DNA of 64,000 nucleotides from Streptomyces sp. WMMC940. Lineage in GTDB: Bacteria; Actinomycetota; Actinomycetes; Streptomycetales; Streptomycetaceae. Shown here in pieces: positions 15,891-23,685 of this stretch. The notes under the pieces were generated by a model that was given only the letters and a program-made list of their open reading frames with translations, did not search any database and was not told the DNA's origin. The position numbers and the translations under genes were made by a program. The stretch lies in the NCBI RefSeq assembly GCF_027460265.1, contig NZ_JAPZBC010000001.1, positions 3,557,001 through 3,621,000 of the forward strand, in the 5' to 3' direction. How positions within the stretch are numbered: the first letter of the stretch is position 1; every line of letters starts with the position of its first letter.

Positions 15891-17869
15891 TCAAGGTGGT
15901 CCGGGGGCGTCTCCGCCTGCTCGCCGGGACGGCACGCCGGGTGGTCCGGGGACGTCTCGGCCTGATCGCCGGGGCGGCGCTGGTCGCGGCGACGCTGTGG
16001 TGGCAGGGCACCGGGGCGTTCGTGGACGGGCTGCGCGGTGTCGACGCGCCCACACTCCTGGCCGCCCTGGGCATCGGCCTGTTCACGACGGTGCTGAGCG
16101 CGTGGCGCTGGTGCCTGGTCGCACGGTCTCTGGACATCCCGCTGGCACTCGGCCCGGCCGTCGCCGACTACTACCGCTCCCTGTTCCTGAACGCCGCGCT
16201 GCCCGGCGGGGTGGCCGGGGATGTGCACCGCGCGGTGCGGCACGGGCGGAGCGAAGGCGCCGTGGGCCGGGGGGTGCGCGCGGTCGTCCTCGAACGCATG
16301 GCGGGACAGGCGGTCCTGGTGGCCGTCGGTGCCGTTCTGCTGATGGCGCACCCGTCGCGCCCGCTGGAGCGGGCCGGCGGCGCGCTCCGGGAGTTCGTGC
16401 TGACGCCCGGCGCGGCCGTGGCCATCGCCGTGGCGGCCGGGCTCGTGGCCGCCGTGCGGCGGCCGGGCGGGCCGGGCGGCTCGCGGTGGGGCCGCGCGGT
16501 CCGCGGCACGCTGGCCGAGGCGAGGGTGGCGTTCCTCGGCCGGCGCCACGGTCCCGGGGTGCTGGTCTCGTCCGTCGCGGTGCTGGCCGGTCATCTCGCG
16601 ATGTTCCTCCTTGCCGCCCGGGCCGCCGGATCGACGGCCGCCGCCGTGGAGTTGCTGCCCCTGATGGTGCTGGCGCTGCTCGCGATGGCGCTGCCGCTGA
16701 ACGTGGGCGGTTGGGGTCCCCGGGAGGGTGTCACCGCCTGGGCCTTCGGAGCCGCGGGCCTGGGCAGTGCCCAGGGACTGAGCACTGCCGTGGCCTACGG
16801 GCTACTGGCCTTCGCCGCCGCCCTCCCCGGTGCCGCCGTGCTCGCCGTCCAGTGGTTCACCGGACCGCGGCGCTCGCAGGTCGAGTTCGAAGAGGGTGTC
16901 CTCGCCGAGGAAGGCGCGGCGCACGGGGGGCCGGAGCGCGTCCCGCATCACGTCGGGGCCGGGGAAGGCGAGACCCGGCACGCCGTCACCGATCAGCACC
17001 GGCGCCACGGTGACGTACAGCCGGTCCAGGGCGCCCTCCTGCAGGAAGCGGGACACGGTGACGCCGCCGCCCTCGACGAGCACCCGGCCGAGTCCCCGGC
17101 GCGCGAGCTCGTGCACCAGGCGGCGGGGGGCGAACGCGGCGGTGTCGGGGAGGACCAGTACGTCCGCTCCGGTGCCTGTCGTGCCGTCCGCTGCGGCCCG
17201 CCCCTGCTCGCTGCCGGCACCGACCACCCACAGGGTGGGGGCCGCGCCGTCGGTGAACACCTGCCGGGTCAGCGGGACCCGGCCGTGCGGGTCGAGGACG
17301 ACGCGCACCGGGTGCGGGCCGGGGCAGGCGCGAACCGTCAGCCGGGGGTCGTCCGCGACGGCGGTCCCGGCGCCGACGACCACCGCGTCGGAGAGCGCGC
17401 GCAGCCGGTGCAGGTGTTCGCGGTCCTCGGGACCGGTGACGTAGTCGGCGTCGCCCTTGCGGGTCGCGATGAAACCGTCGAGGCTCTGGCCGAGCTGGGC
17501 GAAGGTGAAGCGGGGGCCGGCCAGGCAGAGCGGCAGATAGCGCTCGGCGAGGAGCTCCGCCCCGGCGGAGGCGTCGTCCGTCCACCGGTACCGTCCGTGC
17601 GCGTCGCGGCGCAGTCCGGCGGCCTCGGCGTCGGCTTCGGTCCGTACGTCGAGCAGGCGCTTCCAGGCGCTGGGCACGTCGAGCACCCCGGCCGGCCGCT
17701 CGGGGGGAAGTCCGTTCACCGGGCTCCCTCCCCGGACGGGCCGGCGGAACGTTCCGCCACCAGCAACGAGAAATACGCGTCGAAGGAGTCGACGAGAGCG
17801 GCCAGCAATTCCTTACCCTTCTCCGCCGATGCCAGGGAAGGCCGGCCGACCACACCGGTCTCCGTGTAA
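15887..17869 (+). CDS. lysylphosphatidylglycerol synthase TM-domain (UPF0104-type, flippase-like) protein; conserved part 15887 to about 16865
   Basis: The first about 325 residues form a polytopic membrane protein: LLAALGIGLFTTVLSAWRWC, the LPG_synthase_TM core DYYRSLFLNAALPGGVAGDV, RAVVLERMAGQ, MALPLNVGGWGPREGVTAWAF and a last helix AFAAALPGAAVLAVQWF. Such proteins flip or modify lipid-linked molecules. After about 16865 the frame stays open another kilobase across the antisense of the RibD-like gene and part of the creatininase gene, so residues after about 326 look non-natural. Either there is a very long 3' overlap or the true stop was lost by mutation or sequencing error. The GTG start overlaps the methyltransferase stop. 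Confidence is high for the domain, low for the C-terminus. Confidence 0.65.
   Translation: MIKVVRGRLRLLAGTARRVVRGRLGLIAGAALVAATLWWQGTGAFVDGLRGVDAPTLLAALGIGLFTTVLSAWRWCLVARSLDIPLALGPAVADYYRSLFLNAALPGGVAGDVHRAVRHGRSEGAVGRGVRAVVLERMAGQAVLVAVGAVLLMAHPSRPLERAGGALREFVLTPGAAVAIAVAAGLVAAVRRPGGPGGSRWGRAVRGTLAEARVAFLGRRHGPGVLVSSVAVLAGHLAMFLLAARAAGSTAAAVELLPLMVLALLAMALPLNVGGWGPREGVTAWAFGAAGLGSAQGLSTAVAYGLLAFAAALPGAAVLAVQWFTGPRRSQVEFEEGVLAEEGAAHGGPERVPHHVGAGEGETRHAVTDQHRRHGDVQPVQGALLQEAGHGDAAALDEHPAESPARELVHQAAGGERGGVGEDQYVRSGACRAVRCGPPLLAAGTDHPQGGGRAVGEHLPGQRDPAVRVEDDAHRVRAGAGANRQPGVVRDGGPGADDHRVGERAQPVQVFAVLGTGDVVGVALAGRDETVEALAELGEGEAGAGQAERQIALGEELRPGGGVVRPPVPSVRVAAQSGGLGVGFGPYVEQALPGAGHVEHPGRPLGGKSVHRAPSPDGPAERSATSNEKYASKESTRAASNSLPFSADAREGRPTTPVSV
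16802..17719 (-). CDS. RibD C-terminal-type pyrimidine reductase (dihydrofolate reductase fold)
   Basis: The 305-residue reductase matches the RibD C-terminal/ArfC family, which reduces the ribosyl side chain of pyrimidine intermediates with NAD(P)H. Motifs are FTFAQLGQSLDGFIATRKGD at the start of the fold, VVVGAGTAVADDPRLTVR, VRVVLDPHGRVP and RVLVEGGGVTVSRFL. There is an extra about 80-residue N-terminal segment and no deaminase domain. The GTG start overlaps the creatininase stop (GTGA), so the two are coupled. Its 3' end runs antisense into the flippase-like gene. In archaeal riboflavin/F420 synthesis the equivalent enzyme acts directly after the ArfB deformylase, exactly the pair seen here. 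Confidence 0.85.
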   Translation of the reverse strand: MNGLPPERPAGVLDVPSAWKRLLDVRTEADAEAAGLRRDAHGRYRWTDDASAGAELLAERYLPLCLAGPRFTFAQLGQSLDGFIATRKGDADYVTGPEDREHLHRLRALSDAVVVGAGTAVADDPRLTVRACPGPHPVRVVLDPHGRVPLTRQVFTDGAAPTLWVVGAGSEQGRAAADGTTGTGADVLVLPDTAAFAPRRLVHELARRGLGRVLVEGGGVTVSRFLQEGALDRLYVTVAPVLIGDGVPGLAFPGPDVMRDALRPPVRRAFLGEDTLFELDLRAPRSGEPLDGEHGGTGEGGGEGQ

Positions 17870-18489
17870 GGGCGCAGACCCAGGGTGAGCAAATGCTCCC
17901 GGTCGTCGGCGAGGAAATCGGAGGTCATATGGCCGGGGCGTACGAGTTCGGGATGGTCATGCAGCAGAATCGAAGTCTCCACTTCACCAGCGTGCATATC
18001 GCTGTGGGACGGGGTCTCCACACCCGCGCGTTCGCGTGCCGCACTCCAGTCGGCCGATCCGGGGAAAAGCGCCATGCGGGTGCCGGTGCCCACGGACTCC
18101 TGAACCACGTTGCGCAGCACATAGTTTCCGCCGTGCCCATTGACGAGCACGAGATTCCGGACGCCGGAGCGCCGGAGCGATTCGGCGATGTCCCGCACCA
18201 CGGCCACGAGCGTCGTGGCGGAAATGCTGACGGTGCCCGGCCAGGCCGAGTGCTCGTGCGAACAGGAGAACGTCAGCGGCGGCAGCCGGTGGACCGGGTA
18301 CGCGGCGGCGACCTCCCGCGCGACGGCACTTGCGATCAACGTGTCGGTGACCAGGGGGAGATACGGGCCGTGCTGCTCGAAGCTGCCGATCGGCAGGACC
18401 GCGACGTCCGCCCGTCCGGCACCCGCGTCCCGGGTCGTGTCCCACGGCAACAGGCCGAGTTCCGGCGGCCGTACCTGCGGGTCGGTCAT
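17716..18489 (-). CDS. creatininase-family amidohydrolase, candidate FAPy deformylase (ArfB-like)
   Basis: The 257-residue metal hydrolase carries the creatininase signature: GSFEQHGPYLPLVTDT (metal ligands Glu38, His40, Asp49), NGHGGN around residue 119 and HAGEVETS with His166/Glu169. The family includes creatininase, MftE and archaeal ArfB, which deformylates the pyrimidine FAPy in riboflavin and F420 synthesis. Being divergent from a cyclohydrolase predicted to make FAPy, and coupled to a RibD-type reductase, makes the ArfB-like role the best guess. The ATG at 18489 follows AAAGGGGCGGGA; a longer upstream frame has no better site. Mycofactocin-type MftE is unlikely because no mft genes are present. 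Confidence 0.85.
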   Translation of the reverse strand: MTDPQVRPPELGLLPWDTTRDAGAGRADVAVLPIGSFEQHGPYLPLVTDTLIASAVAREVAAAYPVHRLPPLTFSCSHEHSAWPGTVSISATTLVAVVRDIAESLRRSGVRNLVLVNGHGGNYVLRNVVQESVGTGTRMALFPGSADWSAARERAGVETPSHSDMHAGEVETSILLHDHPELVRPGHMTSDFLADDREHLLTLGLRPYTETGVVGRPSLASAEKGKELLAALVDSFDAYFSLLVAERSAGPSGEGAR

Positions 18490-18626
18490 CTTCCCGCCCC
18501 TTTCCTTACGCGCAATTTCTGCGTTCCATGAGATGCGGCCGATCGGAACCGGTGCAATAGCCCGGTCAGTCGAGATCTCCACACCGAAGACAACTCCCGC
18601 CAGAGGCTACCCGATAGGATCCGGCC
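18490..18626. promoter_or_regulatory. divergent promoter region between the creatininase-like and ribA-like genes
   Basis: This 137-nt gap drives two divergent arms of the same island. A TAGGAT -10-like hexamer is at about 18614, only 8 nt from the forward ATG (18627), which would fit a nearly leaderless transcript. The region is AT-richer than its surroundings. Confidence 0.4.
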
Positions 18627-19298
18627 ATGACAGACAGCGATGGCACTCTCCGCATGGACGCTCGCGCCAAGAACACCGAGCGCATGGCAACTGTCCAACT
18701 GTCCACCAAATACGGTGTTTTCCGCGCCATCGGCTACCTGGATCGTATTCGTGGTGACGAACAAATCGCGCTGGTATACGGCGACATCACGGGAGAGGAC
18801 GTTCTCGCCCGGCTGCATTCGGAGTGCCTGACCGGTGACGCATTCGGTTCACGCCACTGCGAGTGCGGCGACCAACTGTCCGCCGCACTGCGGGCGATCG
18901 CCAACGAGGGCCGCGGAGTCCTCGTGTACCTCCAGGGGCACGAGGGACGCGGTATCGGCCTGCTCGCCAAACTCCAGGCGATGCAGCTCCAGGCGGAGGG
19001 CATGGACACGGTCGAGGCCAATCTCGCCCTCGGCCTCCCCGTGGACTCCCGCGACTACGGTGTAGCGGCGGACATGCTGCACGACCTCGGCGTCCGGTCG
19101 GTGCGGCTGATGTCGAACAACCCGCTCAAGCGGCAGGCGTTGCTGCGGCACGGCATCGAGGTCAGCGAGCAGGTGCCGCTGCTCACGCAGCCCCGCGAGG
19201 AGAACATCTTCTATCTGCGGGCCAAGCGGGAGCGCATGGGCCATCTGCTCCCCCATCTGGACCGCCCCCCGCTGGACCGCACGGCGGACCAGCCCTGA
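18627..19298 (+). CDS. GTP cyclohydrolase II homologue with Tyr-to-Met change (GCH III-type, FAPy-forming)
   Basis: The 223-residue RibA-type enzyme has zinc ligands Cys67, Cys78 and Cys80 in SECLTGDAFGSRHCECG, then QGHEGRGIGL, MDTVEANLALG and LMSNNPLK. Alignment by eye to E. coli RibA puts Met119 (in KLQAMQLQ) where E. coli has the catalytic Tyr105 (KIRAYALQ). The same Tyr-to-Met change was reported for S. coelicolor SCO6655, which opens GTP but keeps the formyl group and releases FAPy. The enzyme should thus feed a deformylase rather than standard riboflavin synthesis. It is monocistronic, with a strong terminator 95 nt downstream. Confidence 0.9.
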   Translation: MTDSDGTLRMDARAKNTERMATVQLSTKYGVFRAIGYLDRIRGDEQIALVYGDITGEDVLARLHSECLTGDAFGSRHCECGDQLSAALRAIANEGRGVLVYLQGHEGRGIGLLAKLQAMQLQAEGMDTVEANLALGLPVDSRDYGVAADMLHDLGVRSVRLMSNNPLKRQALLRHGIEVSEQVPLLTQPREENIFYLRAKRERMGHLLPHLDRPPLDRTADQP

Positions 19299-19392
19299 GC
19301 ACGCGCCGCACGACCGTCCGGCCCTGCAGGCGGACGGCACGGCGAACCGGCTCTCAGCGCCGACGGCGCGGCGATCCGCGTCCCGCACCCAC

Positions 19393-19426
19393 GAGGCCCC
19401 TCACCGACCGGCCGGTGAGGGGCCTC
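19393..19426 (+). terminator. hairpin terminator after the ribA-like gene
   Basis: A 14-bp perfect stem (GAGGCCCCTCACCG with CGGTGAGGGGCCTC) has a 6-nt loop. Confidence 0.8.
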
Positions 19427-19515
19427 GCGCACGCCCCGACCCCGAGACGGTCCCTGAGATCTCCCCCCTTCGACCCTGAGATGCGTCAGCTCCCTTTGAC
19501 AGGCAATCCCGAGGG

Positions 19516-19533
19516 TGTCAGCTTTGACTGACA
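19516..19533. promoter_or_regulatory. inverted-repeat operator upstream of the ArsR-like regulator
   Basis: TGTCAG, 6 nt (CTTTGA), CTGACA. It sits 22 nt before the regulator start, between a TTGACA box at 19496-19501 and the ribosome site. The TGACAGGYAA sequence also occurs twice nearby (19497 and 19530). It is likely bound by the adjacent winged-helix protein; inference. Confidence 0.5.
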
Positions 19534-19554
19534 GGTAACCGTGAAAGGTACGTG

Positions 19555-19893
19555 ATGACCGGAGGCCCGGCCCCGCACCCGACCGGGGACGAGCTGCTGA
19601 GGATCCTCGCGGCGCTCGGCAATCCGCACCGGCTGCGGATCGTCGCCGCGCTCGCCGGGGGCGGCCGCAACTACGTCAGCAGGCTCGCCCGTGAGCTGGG
19701 CATCGGACGGCCCCTGCTGCACATGCACCTGCAGCGGCTCGAGGCGGCCGGACTCGTCACGGGCTCCCTGGAACAGACGGCGGACGGAAAGGCCGTGAGG
19801 TTCTTCGAGGTCGTCCCGTTCGCCGTCGCCCTGACCCCGGAAGCGGTCGCCCGAGCGGCCCTGACGATCACCCAGGAGGAGAAGGCGAAATGA
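19555..19893 (+). CDS. ArsR-type winged-helix transcriptional regulator
   Basis: The product is about 112 residues. The pattern LLRILAALGNPHRLRIVAAL, then NYVSRLARELGIGRPLLHMHLQRLEAAGLV and SLEQTADGKAVRFFEVVPF, is the ArsR-type helix-turn-helix with beta wing. No metal-binding Cys is seen, so it probably senses something else or a protein partner. The ATG at 19555 (GTG 19552 directly before it) follows AAAGG. Its stop overlaps the start of a membrane coiled-coil protein (ATGA), a two-gene unit that may let a membrane signal reach the regulator. It has an inverted-repeat candidate operator just upstream. Confidence 0.85.
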   Translation: MTGGPAPHPTGDELLRILAALGNPHRLRIVAALAGGGRNYVSRLARELGIGRPLLHMHLQRLEAAGLVTGSLEQTADGKAVRFFEVVPFAVALTPEAVARAALTITQEEKAK

Positions 19894-20147
19894 ACTCAAC
19901 GGACTGGGCCGGAGCGGTCGGTGCCGGCGGTGTCTTCCTCTTCCTGATGGTCGTCGTGTGGCAGGTCGCCGCGACCTGGCGGGCCAGGATGCTCGCGGCA
20001 CGCGAGGAGCAGTACAAGCGGCTCGCGGCCAGGTACGCGGAACTGCTGGAGGACAACGTCGAGCTGCACCGGCGCACGCTGGAGGAGCTGACGCAGGCCC
20101 GCGCCTCGATCACCTCGATGGAGAAGATGATGCGCTCCGTCGAGTAG
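19890..20147 (+). CDS. small membrane-anchored coiled-coil protein
   Basis: The 85-residue product begins with one membrane helix (AVGAGGVFLFLMVVVWQVAATW). The remaining about 55 residues are charged and helical (REEQYKRLAARYAELLEDNVELHRRTLEELTQ), a likely cytoplasmic coiled coil. It starts inside the stop of the ArsR-like gene (ATGA). No named family is recognised. The pairing suggests it acts with the regulator, for instance by holding it at the membrane or changing its activity; inference only. Confidence 0.75.
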   Translation: MNSTDWAGAVGAGGVFLFLMVVVWQVAATWRARMLAAREEQYKRLAARYAELLEDNVELHRRTLEELTQARASITSMEKMMRSVE

Positions 20148-20827
20148 CGCCGCCGAGTGGCGCCGCCGAGCCGCCGAGCCGCCGAGTGGCGCCGCCGAGC
20201 AGCGCGGACCCGCCGGCACCGGCGCGCCCACGGCGACCTGCACGGCACACGACGAACCGCACGGCCGGGAGCGACGGCTCCCGGCCGCGCCCGTGGGGCG
20301 CACCGGGCGACGACTGCGAGGCCCTGATGGCCGTGGACCCCCTCTTGACCGAGGATGCCGGGCCCGCCCCGCACCATCGGCACGATGCGCCGGATCACCG
20401 GCGAGGCCTCCGGTTCCGGTGGTCCGGCCGCCCCTTCCGGGGGCCGACTCCTCTCCCCCGGGCCCGGCCGCCCCTTCCGGGCGCCCGCTGGGGCGGCCGG
20501 GCCGCTCCGGCCGAGCGGGGACCGGGAGCACGCCCCCGTCCGAGGGCCGCCCGGCCGGGCCGGACCGCCACGGAGCTCTTCCGTGGCGCCCCTGGGGGGT
20601 GCCGCTCACCCGTCCGGATCCCTCCCGTCCGACCTCCGCCCACCGGGCCGGACTCCGGTGGGGCGACCGCGGTCCTCGGCCGTCCCGGGGGCCGTGGTCA
20701 CCCTCGTCGGTCGCGCGCACCTCTAGTCGTTCGTAACCTTATGGGGTACTTTGTCGCTTCTGGCGACCGACGGGCGTGCTCCGGCACCGACGACCGGCGA
20801 GTGCGCAGACGAGGATCGAGAGCCGAT
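20148..20827. other. 680-nt GC-rich region upstream of pstS, with GCCGCCGAG repeats
   Basis: There is no credible gene. At 20145-20205 a GCCGCCGAG-type unit is repeated about five times directly after the coiled-coil gene. The last 130 nt should hold the pstS promoter. A GGTCACCCTCG at 20696-20706 resembles one 11-nt unit of a PhoP box, but the next unit fits poorly. AT-rich TTCGTAACCTTATGGGG at 20729-20745 may hold the -10 region. Confidence 0.4.
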
Positions 20828-21805
20828 GTGAACACCCCCCGTTCCCCTCGCCGGGCCACGGCGCGCCTGGCCCTGGCCGCCGCCGTCGTCGTGGCCGCGG
20901 GCGCCTGCGGCGGTGCCGACGCCGGCTCCGGAGACGGCGGGGGCGACGGACTCTCCGGCACGATCCGGGTGGACGGCTCCAGCACGGTGGCCCCGCTCTC
21001 CACGGCAGCGGCCCAGCTCTTCCAGCAGCGAAACCCCGGTGTACGGATCACGGTCGGCACCTCCGGCACCGGAGGCGGGTTCGAGAAGTTCTGCAACGGC
21101 GAGACGGACATCGCCGACGCCTCGCGGCGGATCACCGCCGAGGAGCGGGCCCGGTGCGCGGAGAAGGGCGTGGAGTACGAGGAGTTGCGGATCGCCAACG
21201 ACGGCATGTCCGTCGTGGTGGACAAGGACAACGACTTCGCCGACTGCCTCACCGTCGAGCAGCTGAGGAGGATCTGGGAGCCCGGCTCCCGGATCGACAA
21301 CTGGAACCAGGTCGACCCGGACTTCCCGGACGTCGAACTGGAACTGTTCGGCCCCGGCACCGACTCCGGCACCTTCGACTACTTCACCCAGGCCGTCAAC
21401 GGTGAGGAGGGCCGGTCCCGCACCGACTACTCCCCCAGCGAGGACGACAACGTCACCGTGCAGGGCGTCTCCGGCTCCCGGGGCGGCCTGGGCTACTTCG
21501 GGCTGTCGTACTACGAGGAGAACAAGGACAAACTGAAGGTCCTCGAGATCGACGGGGGGAACGGCTGTGTCGCGCCGACGCAGACCACCGTCCAGAACGG
21601 CACCTACCAGCCCCTGTCCCGCCCCCTGCTCATCTATCCGAGCGCCGCCGCCCTCGACCGGAAGGAAGTCGAGGCGTTCGTCGAGTACTACGTCGAGAAC
21701 AGCGCCGACATCGCCAGGGCCGCCCAGTTCGTCCCGCTCAGCCCCAGCCAGGAGGACGAGCTGCGGCAGGACCTGACGAGGCTGCGCGAACGGAACGCGC
21801 CATGA
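20828..21805 (+). CDS. pstS: PstS, phosphate-binding lipoprotein of the Pst ABC transporter
   Basis: The 325-residue product has a lipoprotein signal: basic start, hydrophobic stretch LALAAAVVVA and lipobox AGAC at about residues 27-30, so the mature protein is tethered outside the membrane. Phosphate-binding loop signatures are DGSSTVAPLS, GTSGTGGGFEKF, DASRRIT and GTDSGTFDYF. The GTG at 20828 was chosen because it places the signal peptide at the N-terminus. The frame is open for 870 nt upstream but that part is not protein-like. It is first of pstSCAB; stop and pstC start overlap. Confidence 0.95.
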   Translation: MNTPRSPRRATARLALAAAVVVAAGACGGADAGSGDGGGDGLSGTIRVDGSSTVAPLSTAAAQLFQQRNPGVRITVGTSGTGGGFEKFCNGETDIADASRRITAEERARCAEKGVEYEELRIANDGMSVVVDKDNDFADCLTVEQLRRIWEPGSRIDNWNQVDPDFPDVELELFGPGTDSGTFDYFTQAVNGEEGRSRTDYSPSEDDNVTVQGVSGSRGGLGYFGLSYYEENKDKLKVLEIDGGNGCVAPTQTTVQNGTYQPLSRPLLIYPSAAALDRKEVEAFVEYYVENSADIARAAQFVPLSPSQEDELRQDLTRLRERNAP

Positions 21806-22752
21806 CGCCGCGGGCAGTGCGCCGACGGGCCGCTCCGGGAAGCCCCGGCTTCCTGAAGCGGTCGCAGCCGCGCTGGACCGAGCGGTCGGTCAAGGTCCTG
21901 CTCGTGGCCGCCGCACTGGTCTCGGTGCTGACCACGGTCGGCATCGTCGTCGCCCTGATCCCGCCGGTCGTGGAGTTCTTCGGCAAGGTGGACTTCGGGG
22001 AGTTCATCACCGGCACCGACTGGTCGCCTCTGTTCGAACCGCCGCGCTTCGGTGTCCTGCCGCTGGTGACGGCCACCCTGGTGGTCATGGTCATCGCGCT
22101 GTTCGTGGCCGTCCCGCTCGGCCTCGGCGCGGCCGTCTATCTGAGCGAGTACGCGAGCCACCGCGTCCGCGGGATCTTCAAGCCGGTGCTGGAGGTCCTC
22201 GCCGGCATCCCGACCGTGGTCTACGGATTCTTCGCACTCAAGGCGATCACCCCGTTCCTCCAGCGGTACTGGCCCGGGGACGACCCTCCGGAGGTCTTCA
22301 ACGCCCTCTCGGCGGGGTTCGTCATGGGCATCATGATCATCCCGACGATCGCGTCGCTGGCCGAGGACTCCATGGCCGCCGTGCCCCGCTCGCTGCGCGA
22401 CGGCGCCTACGCCCTCGGCTCTTCGCGGATGCAGGTCTCCACCAGGGTCGTGTTCCCGGCGGCCCTGTCCGGCATCGTCGCCGCCGTCGTCCTCGGGGTC
22501 TCCCGCGCCATCGGGGAGACGATGATCGTGGCCATCGCGGCCGGCGGCCGTCCGAACCTCACCTTCAACCCGCTCGAGGGCATGCAGACGATGACCGCGT
22601 TCATCGCCGCGGCCGGCATCGGCGACCTGCCCACCGGGTCCACCGGCTACCAGACGATCTTCGCCGTGGGCCTGCTGCTCTTCGCCATCACGCTGGTGAT
22701 GAACCTGATCAGCATCCGCCTGGTGCGCCGTTACCGCGAGGTGTACGAATGA
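21802..22752 (+). CDS. pstC: PstC, phosphate ABC transporter permease
   Basis: The 316-residue inner-membrane permease has about six helices and the ABC permease EAA-type loop around SLAEDSMAAVPRSLRDGAYALGSSRMQ, with SRAIGETMIVAIAAGG. PSTC-type features include VLEVLAGIPTVVYGFFALK and GMQTMTAFIA. It starts in the pstS stop (ATGA) and its stop overlaps the pstA start. It forms the channel with PstA. Confidence 0.95.
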   Translation: MTPRAVRRRAAPGSPGFLKRSQPRWTERSVKVLLVAAALVSVLTTVGIVVALIPPVVEFFGKVDFGEFITGTDWSPLFEPPRFGVLPLVTATLVVMVIALFVAVPLGLGAAVYLSEYASHRVRGIFKPVLEVLAGIPTVVYGFFALKAITPFLQRYWPGDDPPEVFNALSAGFVMGIMIIPTIASLAEDSMAAVPRSLRDGAYALGSSRMQVSTRVVFPAALSGIVAAVVLGVSRAIGETMIVAIAAGGRPNLTFNPLEGMQTMTAFIAAAGIGDLPTGSTGYQTIFAVGLLLFAITLVMNLISIRLVRRYREVYE

Positions 22753-23648
22753 TCCCCACCGCGGTCACCTCCGACCCGCCCGAGGTCCCCCGCCTCAAGG
22801 GGCGGGGCACGCCCCTGCGCGAGCAGTTCTTCCGGCTCAGTCTGTGGGCCTCGCTGGCCATCGGAGTGGTCTTCCTGGCCGGCCTGCTCGCGTACGTGGT
22901 CATCGAGGGCTGGCCCCGGCTGAACTCGAAGCTGTGGACCAACTTCCCGGACATCATCGACCCGTCGAACGCCGGCGCCCAGTCGGCGATCACGGGCACG
23001 ATCTGGGTCATCTCCTTCACGGCCCTGTACTGCCTGCCGACCGGCGTGCTCACCGCCATCTACCTGGAGGAGTACGCCGACCGCGACCGGTGGTGGAACC
23101 GGGCGGTCGAGATCAACATCCAGAACCTGGCGGCCGTCCCCTCCATCGTCTACGGCATCCTCGGCCTGGGCGTGATCTCCCGCGGGCTGGGCTTCGGCCA
23201 GACCGTGCTCACCGCCGCGCTCACCCTGTCCCTGCTGGTACTGCCCATCGTGATCATCTCGTCCCGGGAGGCGATCCGGGCGGTGCCCCAGTCCATCCGC
23301 CAGGCCTCACTCTCGCTGGGCGCCACCCAGTGGCAGACCATCTGGCGCCAGGTGCTGCCCGCCGCCGTGCCCGGCATGGCGACCGGCTCGATCCTCGCGC
23401 TGTCCCGCGCCATCGGGGAGGCCGCGCCGCTGCTGCTGCTCGGCGGGCTGACGTTCATCACGTTCAACCCGACCGGTGTGCACAGCCAGTTCACGGTGCT
23501 GCCGATCCAGATCTTCAACTGGATCAGCCAGTCCCGCGCCGAGTTCACCGCGCTCGCCTCCGCCGCGATCGTCGTCCTGCTGGTGATCCTGCTGGTCATG
23601 AACTCGCTGGCGATCTGGCTGCGCAACCACTTCACCCGCCGATGGTGA
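22749..23648 (+). CDS. pstA: PstA, phosphate ABC transporter permease
   Basis: The 299-residue permease has an N-terminal helix (LWASLAIGVVFLAGLLAYVV), NLAAVPSIVYGILGLGV, the EAA loop REAIRAVPQSIRQASLSLGATQWQ and SRAIGEAAPLLLLGG. It is the partner of PstC in the Pst channel. The ATG overlaps the pstC stop by 4 nt. The ATPase gene begins 37 nt after its stop. Confidence 0.95.
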   Translation: MIPTAVTSDPPEVPRLKGRGTPLREQFFRLSLWASLAIGVVFLAGLLAYVVIEGWPRLNSKLWTNFPDIIDPSNAGAQSAITGTIWVISFTALYCLPTGVLTAIYLEEYADRDRWWNRAVEINIQNLAAVPSIVYGILGLGVISRGLGFGQTVLTAALTLSLLVLPIVIISSREAIRAVPQSIRQASLSLGATQWQTIWRQVLPAAVPGMATGSILALSRAIGEAAPLLLLGGLTFITFNPTGVHSQFTVLPIQIFNWISQSRAEFTALASAAIVVLLVILLVMNSLAIWLRNHFTRRW

Positions 23649-23685
23649 CTGCCGTGCCACCGAAGACCCCGTGTGAGGAAGCACC

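Noticed and set aside
20696..20720. PhoP box upstream of pstS
   Set aside because: Only one 11-nt unit fits; mentioned in the intergenic entry but not listed as a site.
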